From CAZDDB01 sp963843285 (lineage in GTDB: Bacteria; Acidobacteriota; HRBIN11; JAKEFK01): a stretch of DNA of 64,000 nt. Below are positions 33,666 to 41,386 of this stretch, in pieces; position 1 is the stretch's first letter, and every line of letters begins with the position of its first letter. A program made the position numbers and the translations under genes. The stretch spans positions 1 through 64,000 of the forward strand of contig CAWJJO010000003.1 of NCBI GenBank assembly GCA_963843285.1. Direction: 5' to 3'. A model generated the notes under the pieces. It did no database searches and was not told the DNA's origin. It was given only the letters and a program-made list of their open reading frames with translations.

Positions 33666-34496
33666 ATGTTCTGGAGAAAAAAGAAAGATTCGAGTGAGAC
33701 AAAAGAAGAACCTCAGGATCTCGTCTCCGAAAAAGAGTACAAGAAGGCAATTGATGTATACCGGGAACGGTTGAAACAGGATCCGGACAACATCAATCTG
33801 CAGCTTCAACTCGCAGATGCTCTCCTGTACTACAACCAGATTCCGGATGCTCTGAAAGAGTACAGAAAAGTTGCTTCTTCCTACGCAGACCAAGGGTTTA
33901 TCGTGAGGGCGATTGCGATCTACAAGAAAATGTTAAAGGTGAATCCGGGATGGAAGGAAATCGAAAGTCTGCTTGAGAATCTTTCGGAAAGGCTGGCTAT
34001 CAGTTCTGAAGTTCCTCCAACTGTGCCGCCGCCTGCCCCGGCGGAAAAGCCTCCTGCTGTGGGGAGCCTGGAACTGGAAACGAAGTTGTTTAAAGACCTG
34101 AGCCGTGAAGAATTTAGACAGCTTGTAACAAATCTAACCTTACGTCATTACGATGAAGAGACGATTGTCGTAAAAGAGGGCGATGCCGGGGCCTCCTTGT
34201 TTATCGTGGTGCAGGGGCAAGTGCGTGTGTTTACACGTGACCCGAAGCAAAGAGAAGTCACGCTGGCTACTCTCAGCGAGGGAGAGTTTTTTGGGGAAAT
34301 ATCGCTGCTCACAGGAAAACCACGTACGGCGACGATTATTACGAACACTTCCTCGGATCTCCTAGAACTGACCAAAGATGACTTCGAGAAAACCGTAAAG
34401 AAATACCCGCGTGTGCGGAAGGTGGTGGAGGAATTCCATCTGCAGCGTGCCCACAAAACCGTGGAAGCGATTATCCAATCCCTGCGAAAATCTTAA
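33666..34496 (+). CDS. TPR protein with C-terminal cyclic-nucleotide-binding domain
   Basis: A 276-residue cytoplasmic protein. The first 115 residues hold TPR helices (AIDVYRERLKQDPDNINLQL, DALKEYRKVASSYADQGF, AIAIYKKMLKVNPGW). A Pro-rich linker (VPPTVPPPAPAEKPPAV, about 117-133) follows, and then a cNMP/CRP-type domain: IVVKEGDAGASLFIVVQGQVRV and FFGEISLLTGKPRTATI, which is the phosphate-binding cassette with the Arg. No DNA-binding helix follows, so it is not a CRP regulator; it is likelier an effector that changes protein partners when cAMP or cGMP binds. Its neighbours do not include a cyclase. Confidence 0.82.
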   Translation: MFWRKKKDSSETKEEPQDLVSEKEYKKAIDVYRERLKQDPDNINLQLQLADALLYYNQIPDALKEYRKVASSYADQGFIVRAIAIYKKMLKVNPGWKEIESLLENLSERLAISSEVPPTVPPPAPAEKPPAVGSLELETKLFKDLSREEFRQLVTNLTLRHYDEETIVVKEGDAGASLFIVVQGQVRVFTRDPKQREVTLATLSEGEFFGEISLLTGKPRTATIITNTSSDLLELTKDDFEKTVKKYPRVRKVVEEFHLQRAHKTVEAIIQSLRKS

Positions 34497-34502
34497 CGGC
34501 GT

Positions 34503-34562
34503 GTGGAGGGGCGCGCGTCCCTGCCCGCCGTATAGGGCAGGCCACGGAGGGCCTGCTACTCC
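34503..34562. repeat. Family A palindrome (GC-rich)
   Basis: GGAGGGGCGCGCGTCCCTGCCCGCC on the left and GGCAGGCCACGGAGGGCCTGC with CTACTCC on the right make two GC-rich hairpins in the family A arrangement. It lies between the TPR-cNMP gene and fmt on the same strand, where it could attenuate readthrough. Confidence 0.75.
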
Positions 34563-34578
34563 AAGGTGAATTGCACAC

Positions 34579-35535
34579 ATGAAGATTGTATTTATGGGAT
34601 CACCGCAATTTGCGGTTCCGAGTCTGGAAGCGCTGCACGAGTCGCACCATGAAATTACTTCCGTTGTGACCCAACCCGACCGGCCTGGTGGCCGGAATCT
34701 TCGGATCCAGCCGCCTGCGATAAAAACTGCAGCTCAGATCCGCGGAATTCCTGTCTTTCAACCGGAAACCACGCGCACACCCGAATTTGTGGATCAGATC
34801 CGCGCCTTTCGTCCGGATCTCCTTGTCGTTGTTGCTTATGGCGAAATTCTTCGTCGAAATTTGCTCGATGTCGCGCCTCTGGGCGCCGTAAATCTGCATG
34901 CTTCATTACTTCCCAAATATAGAGGCGCGGCACCAGTGGCGTGGGCGATCCTGAACGGCGAGAAAGAGACCGGTGTAACGACGATGATGATGAGCGAAGC
35001 GATGGACGCGGGGCCCATTCTGCTGCAGGCGACTTGTTCCGTGGATTCTTCGGACACGTCGGAAACCCTGACGAAAAAGCTGTCCTTTTTGGGCGCGCCG
35101 TTGCTTGTGCACACCCTTGATCTGATCGAAAAAAACGAAATAATCCAGGTACCACAAGATACTTCCGGTATTACTTTCGCCCCGAAATTGAAAAAACAAG
35201 ACGGCTGGATTCAATGGGACAAGACGGCTGAGTTGATTTCCAGACAAATCCGGGCATTCAATCCTTGGCCCGGTTCGTTTTCCAATTACGCCGGAACCCG
35301 TATCAAATTCTGGTTAGCTCATCCAGGCGAAGAAACAACATTAGAACCACCGGCAACCATCGTTCGAGTTTCCAGATCAGGCTTTCTTGTTGCTTGCGGA
35401 AATCAAACTGTTCTTCATCTGGATGAGCTGCAACCGGAAAATCGCCCTAGAATGAGCGGTTCTGATTTTGTTCATGGCTATCATGTTCAAGCAGGTCATT
35501 CATTTGCCGCCATTCTTACGTCGAAGGATTCTTGA
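34579..35535 (+). CDS. fmt: Methionyl-tRNA formyltransferase
   Basis: Fmt transfers a formyl group from 10-formyl-THF to Met-tRNA(fMet), needed for bacterial initiation. The 318-residue protein has the family N-terminus MKIVFMGSPQFAVPSLEALHES, the formyl-THF pocket ASLLPKYRGAAPVAWAILNGE (catalytic Asn-His-Asp set: NLHASLLP), GVTTMMMSEAMDAGPIL, and the C-terminal anticodon-arm domain (from KQDGWIQWDKTAELISRQIRAFNPWPG). ATG 34579 is the family start. The usual partner def is absent here. Confidence 0.95.
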   Translation: MKIVFMGSPQFAVPSLEALHESHHEITSVVTQPDRPGGRNLRIQPPAIKTAAQIRGIPVFQPETTRTPEFVDQIRAFRPDLLVVVAYGEILRRNLLDVAPLGAVNLHASLLPKYRGAAPVAWAILNGEKETGVTTMMMSEAMDAGPILLQATCSVDSSDTSETLTKKLSFLGAPLLVHTLDLIEKNEIIQVPQDTSGITFAPKLKKQDGWIQWDKTAELISRQIRAFNPWPGSFSNYAGTRIKFWLAHPGEETTLEPPATIVRVSRSGFLVACGNQTVLHLDELQPENRPRMSGSDFVHGYHVQAGHSFAAILTSKDS

Positions 35536-35559
35536 CACATCGAAGTGTTTAACTATACT
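35532..35559 (+). promoter_or_regulatory. Strong sigma-70 promoter, -35 overlapping the fmt stop
   Basis: TTGACA at 35532-35537, 16-base spacer, TATACT at 35554-35559. The -35 is a perfect match. It drives the small 124-residue membrane gene at 35601 and probably the secreted-protein gene that follows. Confidence 0.65.
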
Positions 35560-35600
35560 ATTTCTATGTTTCCATGTGCAGGCCGCAGGAGGGGAGTCTC

Positions 35601-35975
35601 ATGATGTTTATGAATCAGAAAGGAGAAGGAAGAGGTCGGTTTCTCTTCGGTCTTCTCGTCCTTCTGGCTGCCGTTTATCTTGCCTGGAAAGTAGTTCCGG
35701 TGATGATCCGTGTGTATGCGTTTGACGATGCGGTGAAGGAAGAATGCAAGTATTTGCACAGACGAAGTTTGGATGAACTGAAGAAGGATCTTGTCGCTGC
35801 AGCAAAAGGCCAGGATCTGGATGTTAACGAAGAGGATATCTCAATAGATAAATACCGTTCGGAGGAACACCAGGAGCTCAAGGTGAGAATAGATTATGTT
35901 GCACCTATTGTGACGCCCTTTTATGTTTATAACTGGGAGCAGACGGTCCTTTATCAGGCCCCGGTTTTTGAATAA
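35601..35975 (+). CDS. Single-span membrane protein (unknown)
   Basis: The 124-residue protein has one N-terminal span (FLFGLLVLLAAVYLAWKVVPVMI) and an outward domain rich in acidic and charged residues (EECKYLHRRSLDELKKDLV). ATG 35601 is preceded by GGAGGGGAG; the M at 35604 is also possible. It shows some resemblance to DUF4845-type proteins, but not enough to name. It is transcribed from the strong promoter at 35532 and is followed 26 bases later by the small secreted protein gene. Confidence 0.72.
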   Translation: MMFMNQKGEGRGRFLFGLLVLLAAVYLAWKVVPVMIRVYAFDDAVKEECKYLHRRSLDELKKDLVAAAKGQDLDVNEEDISIDKYRSEEHQELKVRIDYVAPIVTPFYVYNWEQTVLYQAPVFE

Positions 35976-36001
35976 TGGAGAATACTGGAGGGATTTAGAC
36001 C

Positions 36002-36349
36002 ATGTTTAAAAAAGCTTGTTTTGTACTGTTACTCTTGATGGTTACCGGAGTTTATGGATTTGCCGGTGACATTGGAACCTACCGCATACCGGCAAATGTA
36101 ACCTACGCCGGAACCGCTGTAGCGGCGGGGAAGTACTTGATTCAAATTGTGGACGGAGCCGAAGGCGCCTATTTGCAGCTCAGCCAGGGAGGAAATGTGG
36201 TTGCCAAGGATCTGGCTATCGTCATTCCTGCTAAAGGTCCCGGTGGTACTGCTGTTCAGATTGCTCCGATCGCAGGTCAGGATTTTTGGCGGATTCGGGT
36301 CCGCTCCGGCGACAATTTCTATTACGCTTATTTGCAGAAGGCACACTAA
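36002..36349 (+). CDS. Small secreted protein (unknown)
   Basis: A 115-residue protein with a clear signal peptide (MFKKACFVLLLLMVTGVYGFA, cleavage near residue 21). The mature part is rich in beta-forming residues and glycine (GTYRIPANVTYAGTAVAAGKYLIQ, then DFWRIRVRSGDNFYYAYLQ). It contains no cysteine after the signal, so there is no disulfide. It is secreted or periplasmic and of no family I can name. GGAGG lies ten bases before the ATG. Confidence 0.7.
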   Translation: MFKKACFVLLLLMVTGVYGFAGDIGTYRIPANVTYAGTAVAAGKYLIQIVDGAEGAYLQLSQGGNVVAKDLAIVIPAKGPGGTAVQIAPIAGQDFWRIRVRSGDNFYYAYLQKAH

Positions 36350-36371
36350 GCACTGAGTAGTTGTTTCTTCC

Positions 36372-37055
36372 TTGTCGCGGGCGATCGTCCTGTTTAGCGG
36401 TGGAGTAGACTCCACAACAACCCTGGCCATTGCCATACAGCAAGGCTTTGAACCGATTTCTCTGAGTTTCGACTACGGGCAAAGACACCGGTTGGAACTT
36501 GAAAAGGGTTCCCTGGTTTTGCGTCAATTTCGGATTCAAACACAGCTTATTTTTCCAATCGATCTGACAAGAATCGGTGGGTCAGCCTTGACTTCAAGTA
36601 TCTCAGTTCCGAAATCCCGGCAGATGGATCCAGCGATCCCCGTCACTTATGTTCCAGCCCGTAACCTAATCTTTCTTTCTATAGCTGCTGCGTTTGCCGA
36701 GGTTCATCGCGCCTACGACATTTTTTACGGCGCCAACGTGCTGGATTACAGCGGATATCCGGATTGTCGGCCGGAGTTTATCGAAGCTTTAGAAAAGACT
36801 TTGAAAGAAGGCACCAAAGCCGGGAGCGAAGGCGCGCGTTTTCGGATTCATGCTCCTCTGCTGAAGATGACAAAAGCAGAAATCATTCGCGAAGGCCTCC
36901 GCCTGGGTGTGGATTACACACATACGCACAGTTGCTATGACCCCTTGCCGGATGGAACCGCCTGTGGGGATTGTGACAGCTGTAGGATCCGCAAGAAGGG
37001 CTTTTCGGAAGCCGGGGTATCAGATCCGGCTTCCTACAGGGTACATCCTTCATGA
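36372..37055 (+). CDS. queC: 7-cyano-7-deazaguanine synthase
   Basis: QueC converts 7-carboxy-7-deazaguanine to preQ0 with ATP and ammonia for queuosine in tRNA. The PP-loop AIVLFSGGVDSTTTLAIAIQ and LSFDYGQRHRLELEKG start it. VTYVPARNLIFLSIAAAFAE follows and the zinc site is CGDCDSCRIRKKGF near the C-terminus, preceded by HSCYDPLPDG, giving the four-Cys pattern. TTG 36372 is used as start; no ATG is available nearby and the Shine-Dalgarno is weak. 227 residues is normal. The galT-like gene overlaps its stop by 4 bases. Confidence 0.93.
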   Translation: MSRAIVLFSGGVDSTTTLAIAIQQGFEPISLSFDYGQRHRLELEKGSLVLRQFRIQTQLIFPIDLTRIGGSALTSSISVPKSRQMDPAIPVTYVPARNLIFLSIAAAFAEVHRAYDIFYGANVLDYSGYPDCRPEFIEALEKTLKEGTKAGSEGARFRIHAPLLKMTKAEIIREGLRLGVDYTHTHSCYDPLPDGTACGDCDSCRIRKKGFSEAGVSDPASYRVHPS

Positions 37056-38116
37056 ATGAAATGCGGCGCGATCCGGTAACCCGCAAATGGGTCATTATCG
37101 ATCGAAGTCTTCCTCTGGAAAGCGTGGTGGAATCCCTGCGCGCAGCGGTTCTTCAGGATGATTTGAAAAAAGTAGATGAGGTTTGCAGTTTTTGTCCTGG
37201 TCATGAAGATTCGACTCCACCACCGGTAGTTGAATTCGCCAACGGACAATTCCGCTATCGTGAACATATTCCTGACTGGCAGCTGAGAGCGATTCCAAAT
37301 GCCGCTCCTGTATTTCAAATCGAAGGGAATGTGAACCGGAGACTTGTGACCGGCTACGATGTCATGAATGCAGTCGGTGCCCACGAGGTGATTATTGAGA
37401 ATCGGCGGCACATCGATTGGGATGAAATGAAATTGGATGAAGTCCGTGACATTTTGACCGTCTATCATGAACGCATGAACGACCTCAGCAAGGATGAGCG
37501 ATTTGGTCACCTGTTTATCTTCAAGAATTGGGGACCGAGTTCCCACAACCGGTACTCGCATCCGCACTCAACTTTAATTGCATCCCCATCCGTTCCCGAA
37601 CGGATCCGGCGCGAGCTCGATTTTACAAGACGTCACTACGAAATGAAGGAACGATGCCTTTTTTGCGACATCGTGAATGAAGAATCACGAAGGAAGAACC
37701 ATCATTCCGGAGTGGTTCAGGCTTACGAGAATTTTGTTACCATTAGCCCTTTTTTCGCCGCGCATCCTTTTGAGACATGGATCCTTCCACGACGTCACAA
37801 CGCAAACTTCCGGACCCTCCAGCCGGAAGCATTCCACGAGCTGGCAAGGGCTGCAGTAGACAATCTGCGCTTGATCAAGTCGCTTGTAGGACCTCTCTCG
37901 TATACGCTCTTGCTTTTTACGCGTCCGAATAAAGTATGGGGCGAAGAACGCGATTATTGGACTACCATCGATGAAGACTATCACTGGCATTTCAAGTTTT
38001 TACCACGCTTTCCTCGAGTCGCAGGACTACACCGCGGCTTTAGTGCAGGTTCCGGATATCTAATCAATCAAGTGCCCCCCGAAGACGTCGCTCATCTGCT
38101 TCGCTCCAACGTGTAA
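37052..38116 (+). CDS. Galactose-1-phosphate uridylyltransferase-like, HIT superfamily
   Basis: The 354-residue protein matches GalT: MNEMRRDPVTRKWVIIDRS, the first zinc pair in CSFCPGHEDSTPP, YDVMNAVGAHEVIIENRRH and the second CLFCDIVNEE. The active-site triad reads HPHSTLIASP in place of HPHGQ/HPHSQ. The nucleophilic His is kept, but the Gln that contacts the uridylyl intermediate is Thr. GalT exchanges UMP between UDP-glucose and Gal-1-P. With the Thr, a related ADP/UDP sugar pyrophosphorylase is possible. It overlaps queC by 4 bases (ATGA). Confidence 0.82.
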   Translation: MNEMRRDPVTRKWVIIDRSLPLESVVESLRAAVLQDDLKKVDEVCSFCPGHEDSTPPPVVEFANGQFRYREHIPDWQLRAIPNAAPVFQIEGNVNRRLVTGYDVMNAVGAHEVIIENRRHIDWDEMKLDEVRDILTVYHERMNDLSKDERFGHLFIFKNWGPSSHNRYSHPHSTLIASPSVPERIRRELDFTRRHYEMKERCLFCDIVNEESRRKNHHSGVVQAYENFVTISPFFAAHPFETWILPRRHNANFRTLQPEAFHELARAAVDNLRLIKSLVGPLSYTLLLFTRPNKVWGEERDYWTTIDEDYHWHFKFLPRFPRVAGLHRGFSAGSGYLINQVPPEDVAHLLRSNV

Positions 38117-38163
38117 CCTGGGTCAGCGATACCGTCCCAAGACGGAAAACGAAGGCATGTTTT

Positions 38164-38246
38164 CGGTTTGTAACGCCAGCGTCTCGCTGGCTGAGCCTCG
38201 AGTTGGAATCTCTGTTTGGCCGGCGGGACGCCGGCGCTACAAACCG
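38164..38246. repeat. GC-rich paired hairpins, family A-like (cggtttgtaacgcc ... ggcgctacaaaccg)
   Basis: An outer inverted repeat CGGTTTGTA / TACAAACCG flanks two small palindromes, GCCAGCGTCTCGCTGGC and GCCGGCGGGACGCCGGC. It occupies most of the 205-base gap between galT-like and pal. It could terminate the queC-galT transcript. Confidence 0.75.
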
Positions 38247-38286
38247 GATAAGACCAAATCACAAACCGGAAGTCTAATACATTAGT

Positions 38287-38310
38287 AGCATTGGCAATTT
38301 TGCCATTGCT
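38287..38310 (+). promoter_or_regulatory. Small hairpin just before the pal ribosome site
   Basis: AGCATTGGCAATTTTGCCATTGCT pairs with one mismatch (arms of 11). GAGGAGGG begins one base later, and the GTG start follows. The stem could influence access of the ribosome to pal. Speculative. Confidence 0.35.
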
Positions 38311-38321
38311 GAGGAGGGTTT

Positions 38322-38855
38322 GTGAATTCCTTGAAATGGATAGCGGTGTGTTTTCTTGCTGCTTTCGTTCTTTCCGCATGTCATAGTAAACCAAGAGCGC
38401 CGTTTGAGCCAATCCAGGCGAAAACGGGTGAACACGGCGATCAACTCGATGTCGATCAGGGTTCTGAGGAAGGTTCAAAACCAATTGTCCAGAACATTGA
38501 TGGAAGCTCTTTGAACCTTCAATCCGGCGGCTTGCTTTCGGTGTTTTTTGACTATGATCGGTATGACATCCGTGAAGATCAGGTTGCTGTTTTGCAAGGC
38601 GACGCAACTTTTTTGCGGAACAGACCCGATCTTCAGGTATTGATCAAAGGTCACTGTGACGAACGAGGAACTGAAGAATACAATCTGGCACTGGGGGACA
38701 GACGCGCAACGGTGACGAGAACCTATCTGACCAATCTTGGAATCTCAGCCGGTCGCATGCGCACGATCAGTTTTGGAGAAAGCCATCCAGCCGTGTTCGG
38801 TCACGATGAAACCGCGTGGAGCAAGAACCGCCGCGCGGAGTTCGCCGAAGAATAG
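38322..38855 (+). CDS. pal: Peptidoglycan-associated lipoprotein (OmpA C-terminal domain)
   Basis: The 177-residue lipoprotein starts at GTG after GAGGAGGG. A lipoprotein signal ends in FVLSAC, with the acylated Cys at 20. The OmpA-type domain (about 70-175) contains VFFDYDRYDIREDQ, HCDERGTEEYNLALGDRRA (binding meso-diaminopimelate via Asp and Arg) and GESHPAVFGHDETAWSKNRRAEF. It tethers the outer membrane to peptidoglycan within the Tol-Pal system, though tolA/B/Q/R are not present in the window. It proves the organism is diderm. It converges on ftsZ. Confidence 0.93.
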   Translation: MNSLKWIAVCFLAAFVLSACHSKPRAPFEPIQAKTGEHGDQLDVDQGSEEGSKPIVQNIDGSSLNLQSGGLLSVFFDYDRYDIREDQVAVLQGDATFLRNRPDLQVLIKGHCDERGTEEYNLALGDRRATVTRTYLTNLGISAGRMRTISFGESHPAVFGHDETAWSKNRRAEFAEE

Positions 38856-38885
38856 ATATCAAATTCTTCTTTGAGAGCTCCGCTA

Positions 38886-38929
38886 CGACACGCAACGACG
38901 CGAGGACGCGATAGACGCGAGGACGCGAT
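38886..38929. repeat. Short tandem and inverted array of acgcgaggacgcga
   Basis: ACGCGAGGACGCGA appears twice, spaced by TAG, with preceding partial units (ACGACGCG). The units are direct and self-complementary to some degree. It lies in the 79-base gap between the convergent pal and ftsZ genes, abutting the ftsZ stop. Confidence 0.6.
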
Positions 38930-38934
38930 GACGC

Positions 38935-40149
38935 CTATAGTCGCCGTTTGAAGGTCGGGATGTCGAGATCATCCCGCTCATCCAGTGCAAAACCGCCGCT
39001 GCCGCTATTTTGCGCATTGCCTTTACGGTAAAAGGACACATTTTCCTGCTGACCTACCGCAATCGGTTCGGCCTTGTTTGGAATAAATGTCTTGACCGTG
39101 GGCGGCGCTGTTGAAATCGCAGGCTGATCAAAGCCCGTAGCGATTACGGTAACTTTCACTTCTTCTTTTAACGAGTCATCGATGTTTGCGCCAAAGATGA
39201 TATTGGCATCTTCGTGTGCGCTTTGATGAACCAGCTTGCATGCCTGATCCACTTCATACATTGTGAGGTTGCTCCCGGCAGTGATATTGATCAGAATCCC
39301 GCGCGCTCCTTCCATGGAAGCCTCTTCCAGCAGCGGACTGTTGATCGCCTTTTCTGCGGCATCCAGCGCGCGACTCTCTCCACTGGAAATTCCGGTTCCC
39401 ATGACTGCCTTTCCCATTCCTTTCATGATGGTTCGGACATCGGCGAAGTCGAGATTCACCAGTCCCGGATTCAGGATGAGATCGGAAATGCTTTGAACCG
39501 CGTGCCGCAAAACGTCGTCCGCAATGGCAAACGCTTTTGTAAAAGAAGTGTTCCGTTCTACTGTGGCAAGCAGGCGATCGTTGGGAATTACAATGATCGT
39601 GTCCACGCACGACCGTAGTTCTTTTAACCCCATTTCAGCCTGATGACCGCGTTTCTTTCCTTCAAAGGAAAAAGGCTTGGTCACCACACCTACAGTCAAG
39701 GCGCCTATTTCACTCGCAAGGCTTGCAATGACAGGAGCAGCACCGGTCCCCGTCCCACCGCCCATGCCTGCGGTAATGAAAATCATGTCCGCGCCTTCGA
39801 GTAGTCCGAGAATCTTATCTGTGTCCTCCATGGCGGCGGATCGTCCCGTATCCGGATTGGACCCTGCGCCCAGTCCTTTGGTCAGTAACGAACCGATCTG
39901 CAAACGAATGGGCGCCTTCGAATATTGTAGAGCTTGAAGATCCGTATTGATGGAAATGAACTCGGCGCCTTTCAGCCCCATTTCCACCATGCGGTTGATG
40001 GCGTTTCCGCCGCCTCCGCCGACACCAACGACTTTGATTCGTGCCCCCTGCAACCCATCCTCCTCCAGCGAGATCTTGACCTGCGGTTGCTGACCGTCCG
40101 GCTTGAGCTCCTGGTAATCGTCAAACAGTTCCATATTTACCTCCGGCAT
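38935..40149 (-). CDS. ftsZ: Cell division GTPase FtsZ
   Basis: FtsZ polymerises into the Z ring with GTP. The 404-residue protein has a nucleotide fold starting IKVVGVGGGGGNAINRM, the tubulin signature GMGGGTGTGA (128-137), the catalytic T7 region NLDFADVRTIMKG and the C-terminal conserved peptide DLDIPTFKRRL, which recruits FtsA. The N-terminus carries about 36 extra residues before the core. An ATG at residue 6 (MELF) would be a shorter start. It lies ten bases after ftsA, its filament anchor, at the end of the dcw operon. Confidence 0.97.
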   Translation of the reverse strand: MPEVNMELFDDYQELKPDGQQPQVKISLEEDGLQGARIKVVGVGGGGGNAINRMVEMGLKGAEFISINTDLQALQYSKAPIRLQIGSLLTKGLGAGSNPDTGRSAAMEDTDKILGLLEGADMIFITAGMGGGTGTGAAPVIASLASEIGALTVGVVTKPFSFEGKKRGHQAEMGLKELRSCVDTIIVIPNDRLLATVERNTSFTKAFAIADDVLRHAVQSISDLILNPGLVNLDFADVRTIMKGMGKAVMGTGISSGESRALDAAEKAINSPLLEEASMEGARGILINITAGSNLTMYEVDQACKLVHQSAHEDANIIFGANIDDSLKEEVKVTVIATGFDQPAISTAPPTVKTFIPNKAEPIAVGQQENVSFYRKGNAQNSGSGGFALDERDDLDIPTFKRRL

Positions 40150-40159
40150 TTTTACCCGA

Positions 40160-41386
40160 TTAAAACATCTCGTTAAACCATTCTCGCACCCGCCACAGGG
40201 GTCTGCGTCGCGAGCTGAAGCGATCTCTGCGAAGCTCGCGCGTACGGTATCCGTAAATGATCAGACCTACTGCGGTTGAGTACACCGGACTGTTGATCAC
40301 ATCGATCAAGCCTCCAACACCCGCCGGCTTTCCGATGCGTACCGGGAGATCAAAGATTCTTTCTGCTATTTCAGGCATCCCTTCCAACAAGGACCCGCCC
40401 CCGGTGATCACAACTCCGGAATTCAGCGAACGGGAAAGTCCCATTCGCTCAATTTCGTCTTTGATGATCGTAAACAGTTCTTCGGCTCTGGGTCGAATGA
40501 TTTCGCACAGCACACGACGCGCCATGTATCTTGGTTTTCTTCCACCCACACTGGGAACCTCAATCGTTTCGTCTTCATCGATCAAAGATTCCAGAGCGCA
40601 TCCATATTTCTTCTTGATTCGTTCTGCTTCCGCAATCGGTGTCCGCAATCCCACGGCAATGTCTCCTGTAAAGTGATCCCCACCAATGGAACGGATGTAG
40701 GAATGCCAGAGACTCTGCTTTTCAAATACAGCCAGATCCGTGGTGCCGCCGCCAATATCAATCAATGCTACCCCGATTTCCTTTTCATCCGGTGTCAAAA
40801 CCGCTTCACTGCTGGCAAGCTGCTCAAGAACGGTGTCTGCTACTTCGATTCCTGCTTTGTTTACGCAAGTAAGAAGTGTCTGGAGTTGCGTATTGCCGCA
40901 TGTAACGACATGGACATTCACTTCCAACCGGGAGCCGCTCATTCCAAGCGGATCGCCGATTTCGTCTTGCCCATCCACCATGAACTCCTGTGGCAGCACA
41001 TGCAGAATGTCCTTGTCGGTAGGAATCGGAATGGTTTTTGCTGCTTCGATCACACGTCCGATGTCGTCCCGCGTGATAACGCGATCCTTCGTATTGATAC
41101 TGATCATCCCACGACTGTTTGAGCCCATGATGTGTTCGCCGGCGATCCCTACGAACGCTTCCTCAATGTTGATTCCTGCCATCAGCTCTGCTTCTTCCAC
41201 CACTTTCTTGATGCATTCTACCGTTGGATCCACATTGATGATGACACCTTTTCTGAGACCCTTCGAATCAGCGGTCCCCATCCCGATAATATCGATCGTG
41301 CCGTCGTCTTTGATCTCGGCTACCAGCAGGCAGACTTTGGTTGTGCCGATATCCAGACCGACAATGTAACGGTCCTTTTTCGGCAT
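40160..41386 (-). CDS. ftsA: Cell division protein FtsA
   Basis: The actin-fold protein FtsA ties FtsZ filaments to the membrane. The 408-residue protein starts YIVGLDIGTTKVCLLVAEI. It has the FtsA-specific 1C domain region, the phosphate loop ALIDIGGGTTDLAVFE and VITGGGSLLEGMPEIAERI. The C-terminal amphipathic membrane helix is basic (RDRFSSRRRPLWRVREWFNEMF). The ATG overlaps the ftsQ stop by one base (TAATG). Confidence 0.97.
   Translation of the reverse strand: MPKKDRYIVGLDIGTTKVCLLVAEIKDDGTIDIIGMGTADSKGLRKGVIINVDPTVECIKKVVEEAELMAGINIEEAFVGIAGEHIMGSNSRGMISINTKDRVITRDDIGRVIEAAKTIPIPTDKDILHVLPQEFMVDGQDEIGDPLGMSGSRLEVNVHVVTCGNTQLQTLLTCVNKAGIEVADTVLEQLASSEAVLTPDEKEIGVALIDIGGGTTDLAVFEKQSLWHSYIRSIGGDHFTGDIAVGLRTPIAEAERIKKKYGCALESLIDEDETIEVPSVGGRKPRYMARRVLCEIIRPRAEELFTIIKDEIERMGLSRSLNSGVVITGGGSLLEGMPEIAERIFDLPVRIGKPAGVGGLIDVINSPVYSTAVGLIIYGYRTRELRRDRFSSRRRPLWRVREWFNEMF

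Noticed and set aside
38886..38929. Possible CRISPR array
   Set aside because: Units are 14 bases, spacers are 3 bases, and no cas genes are near.
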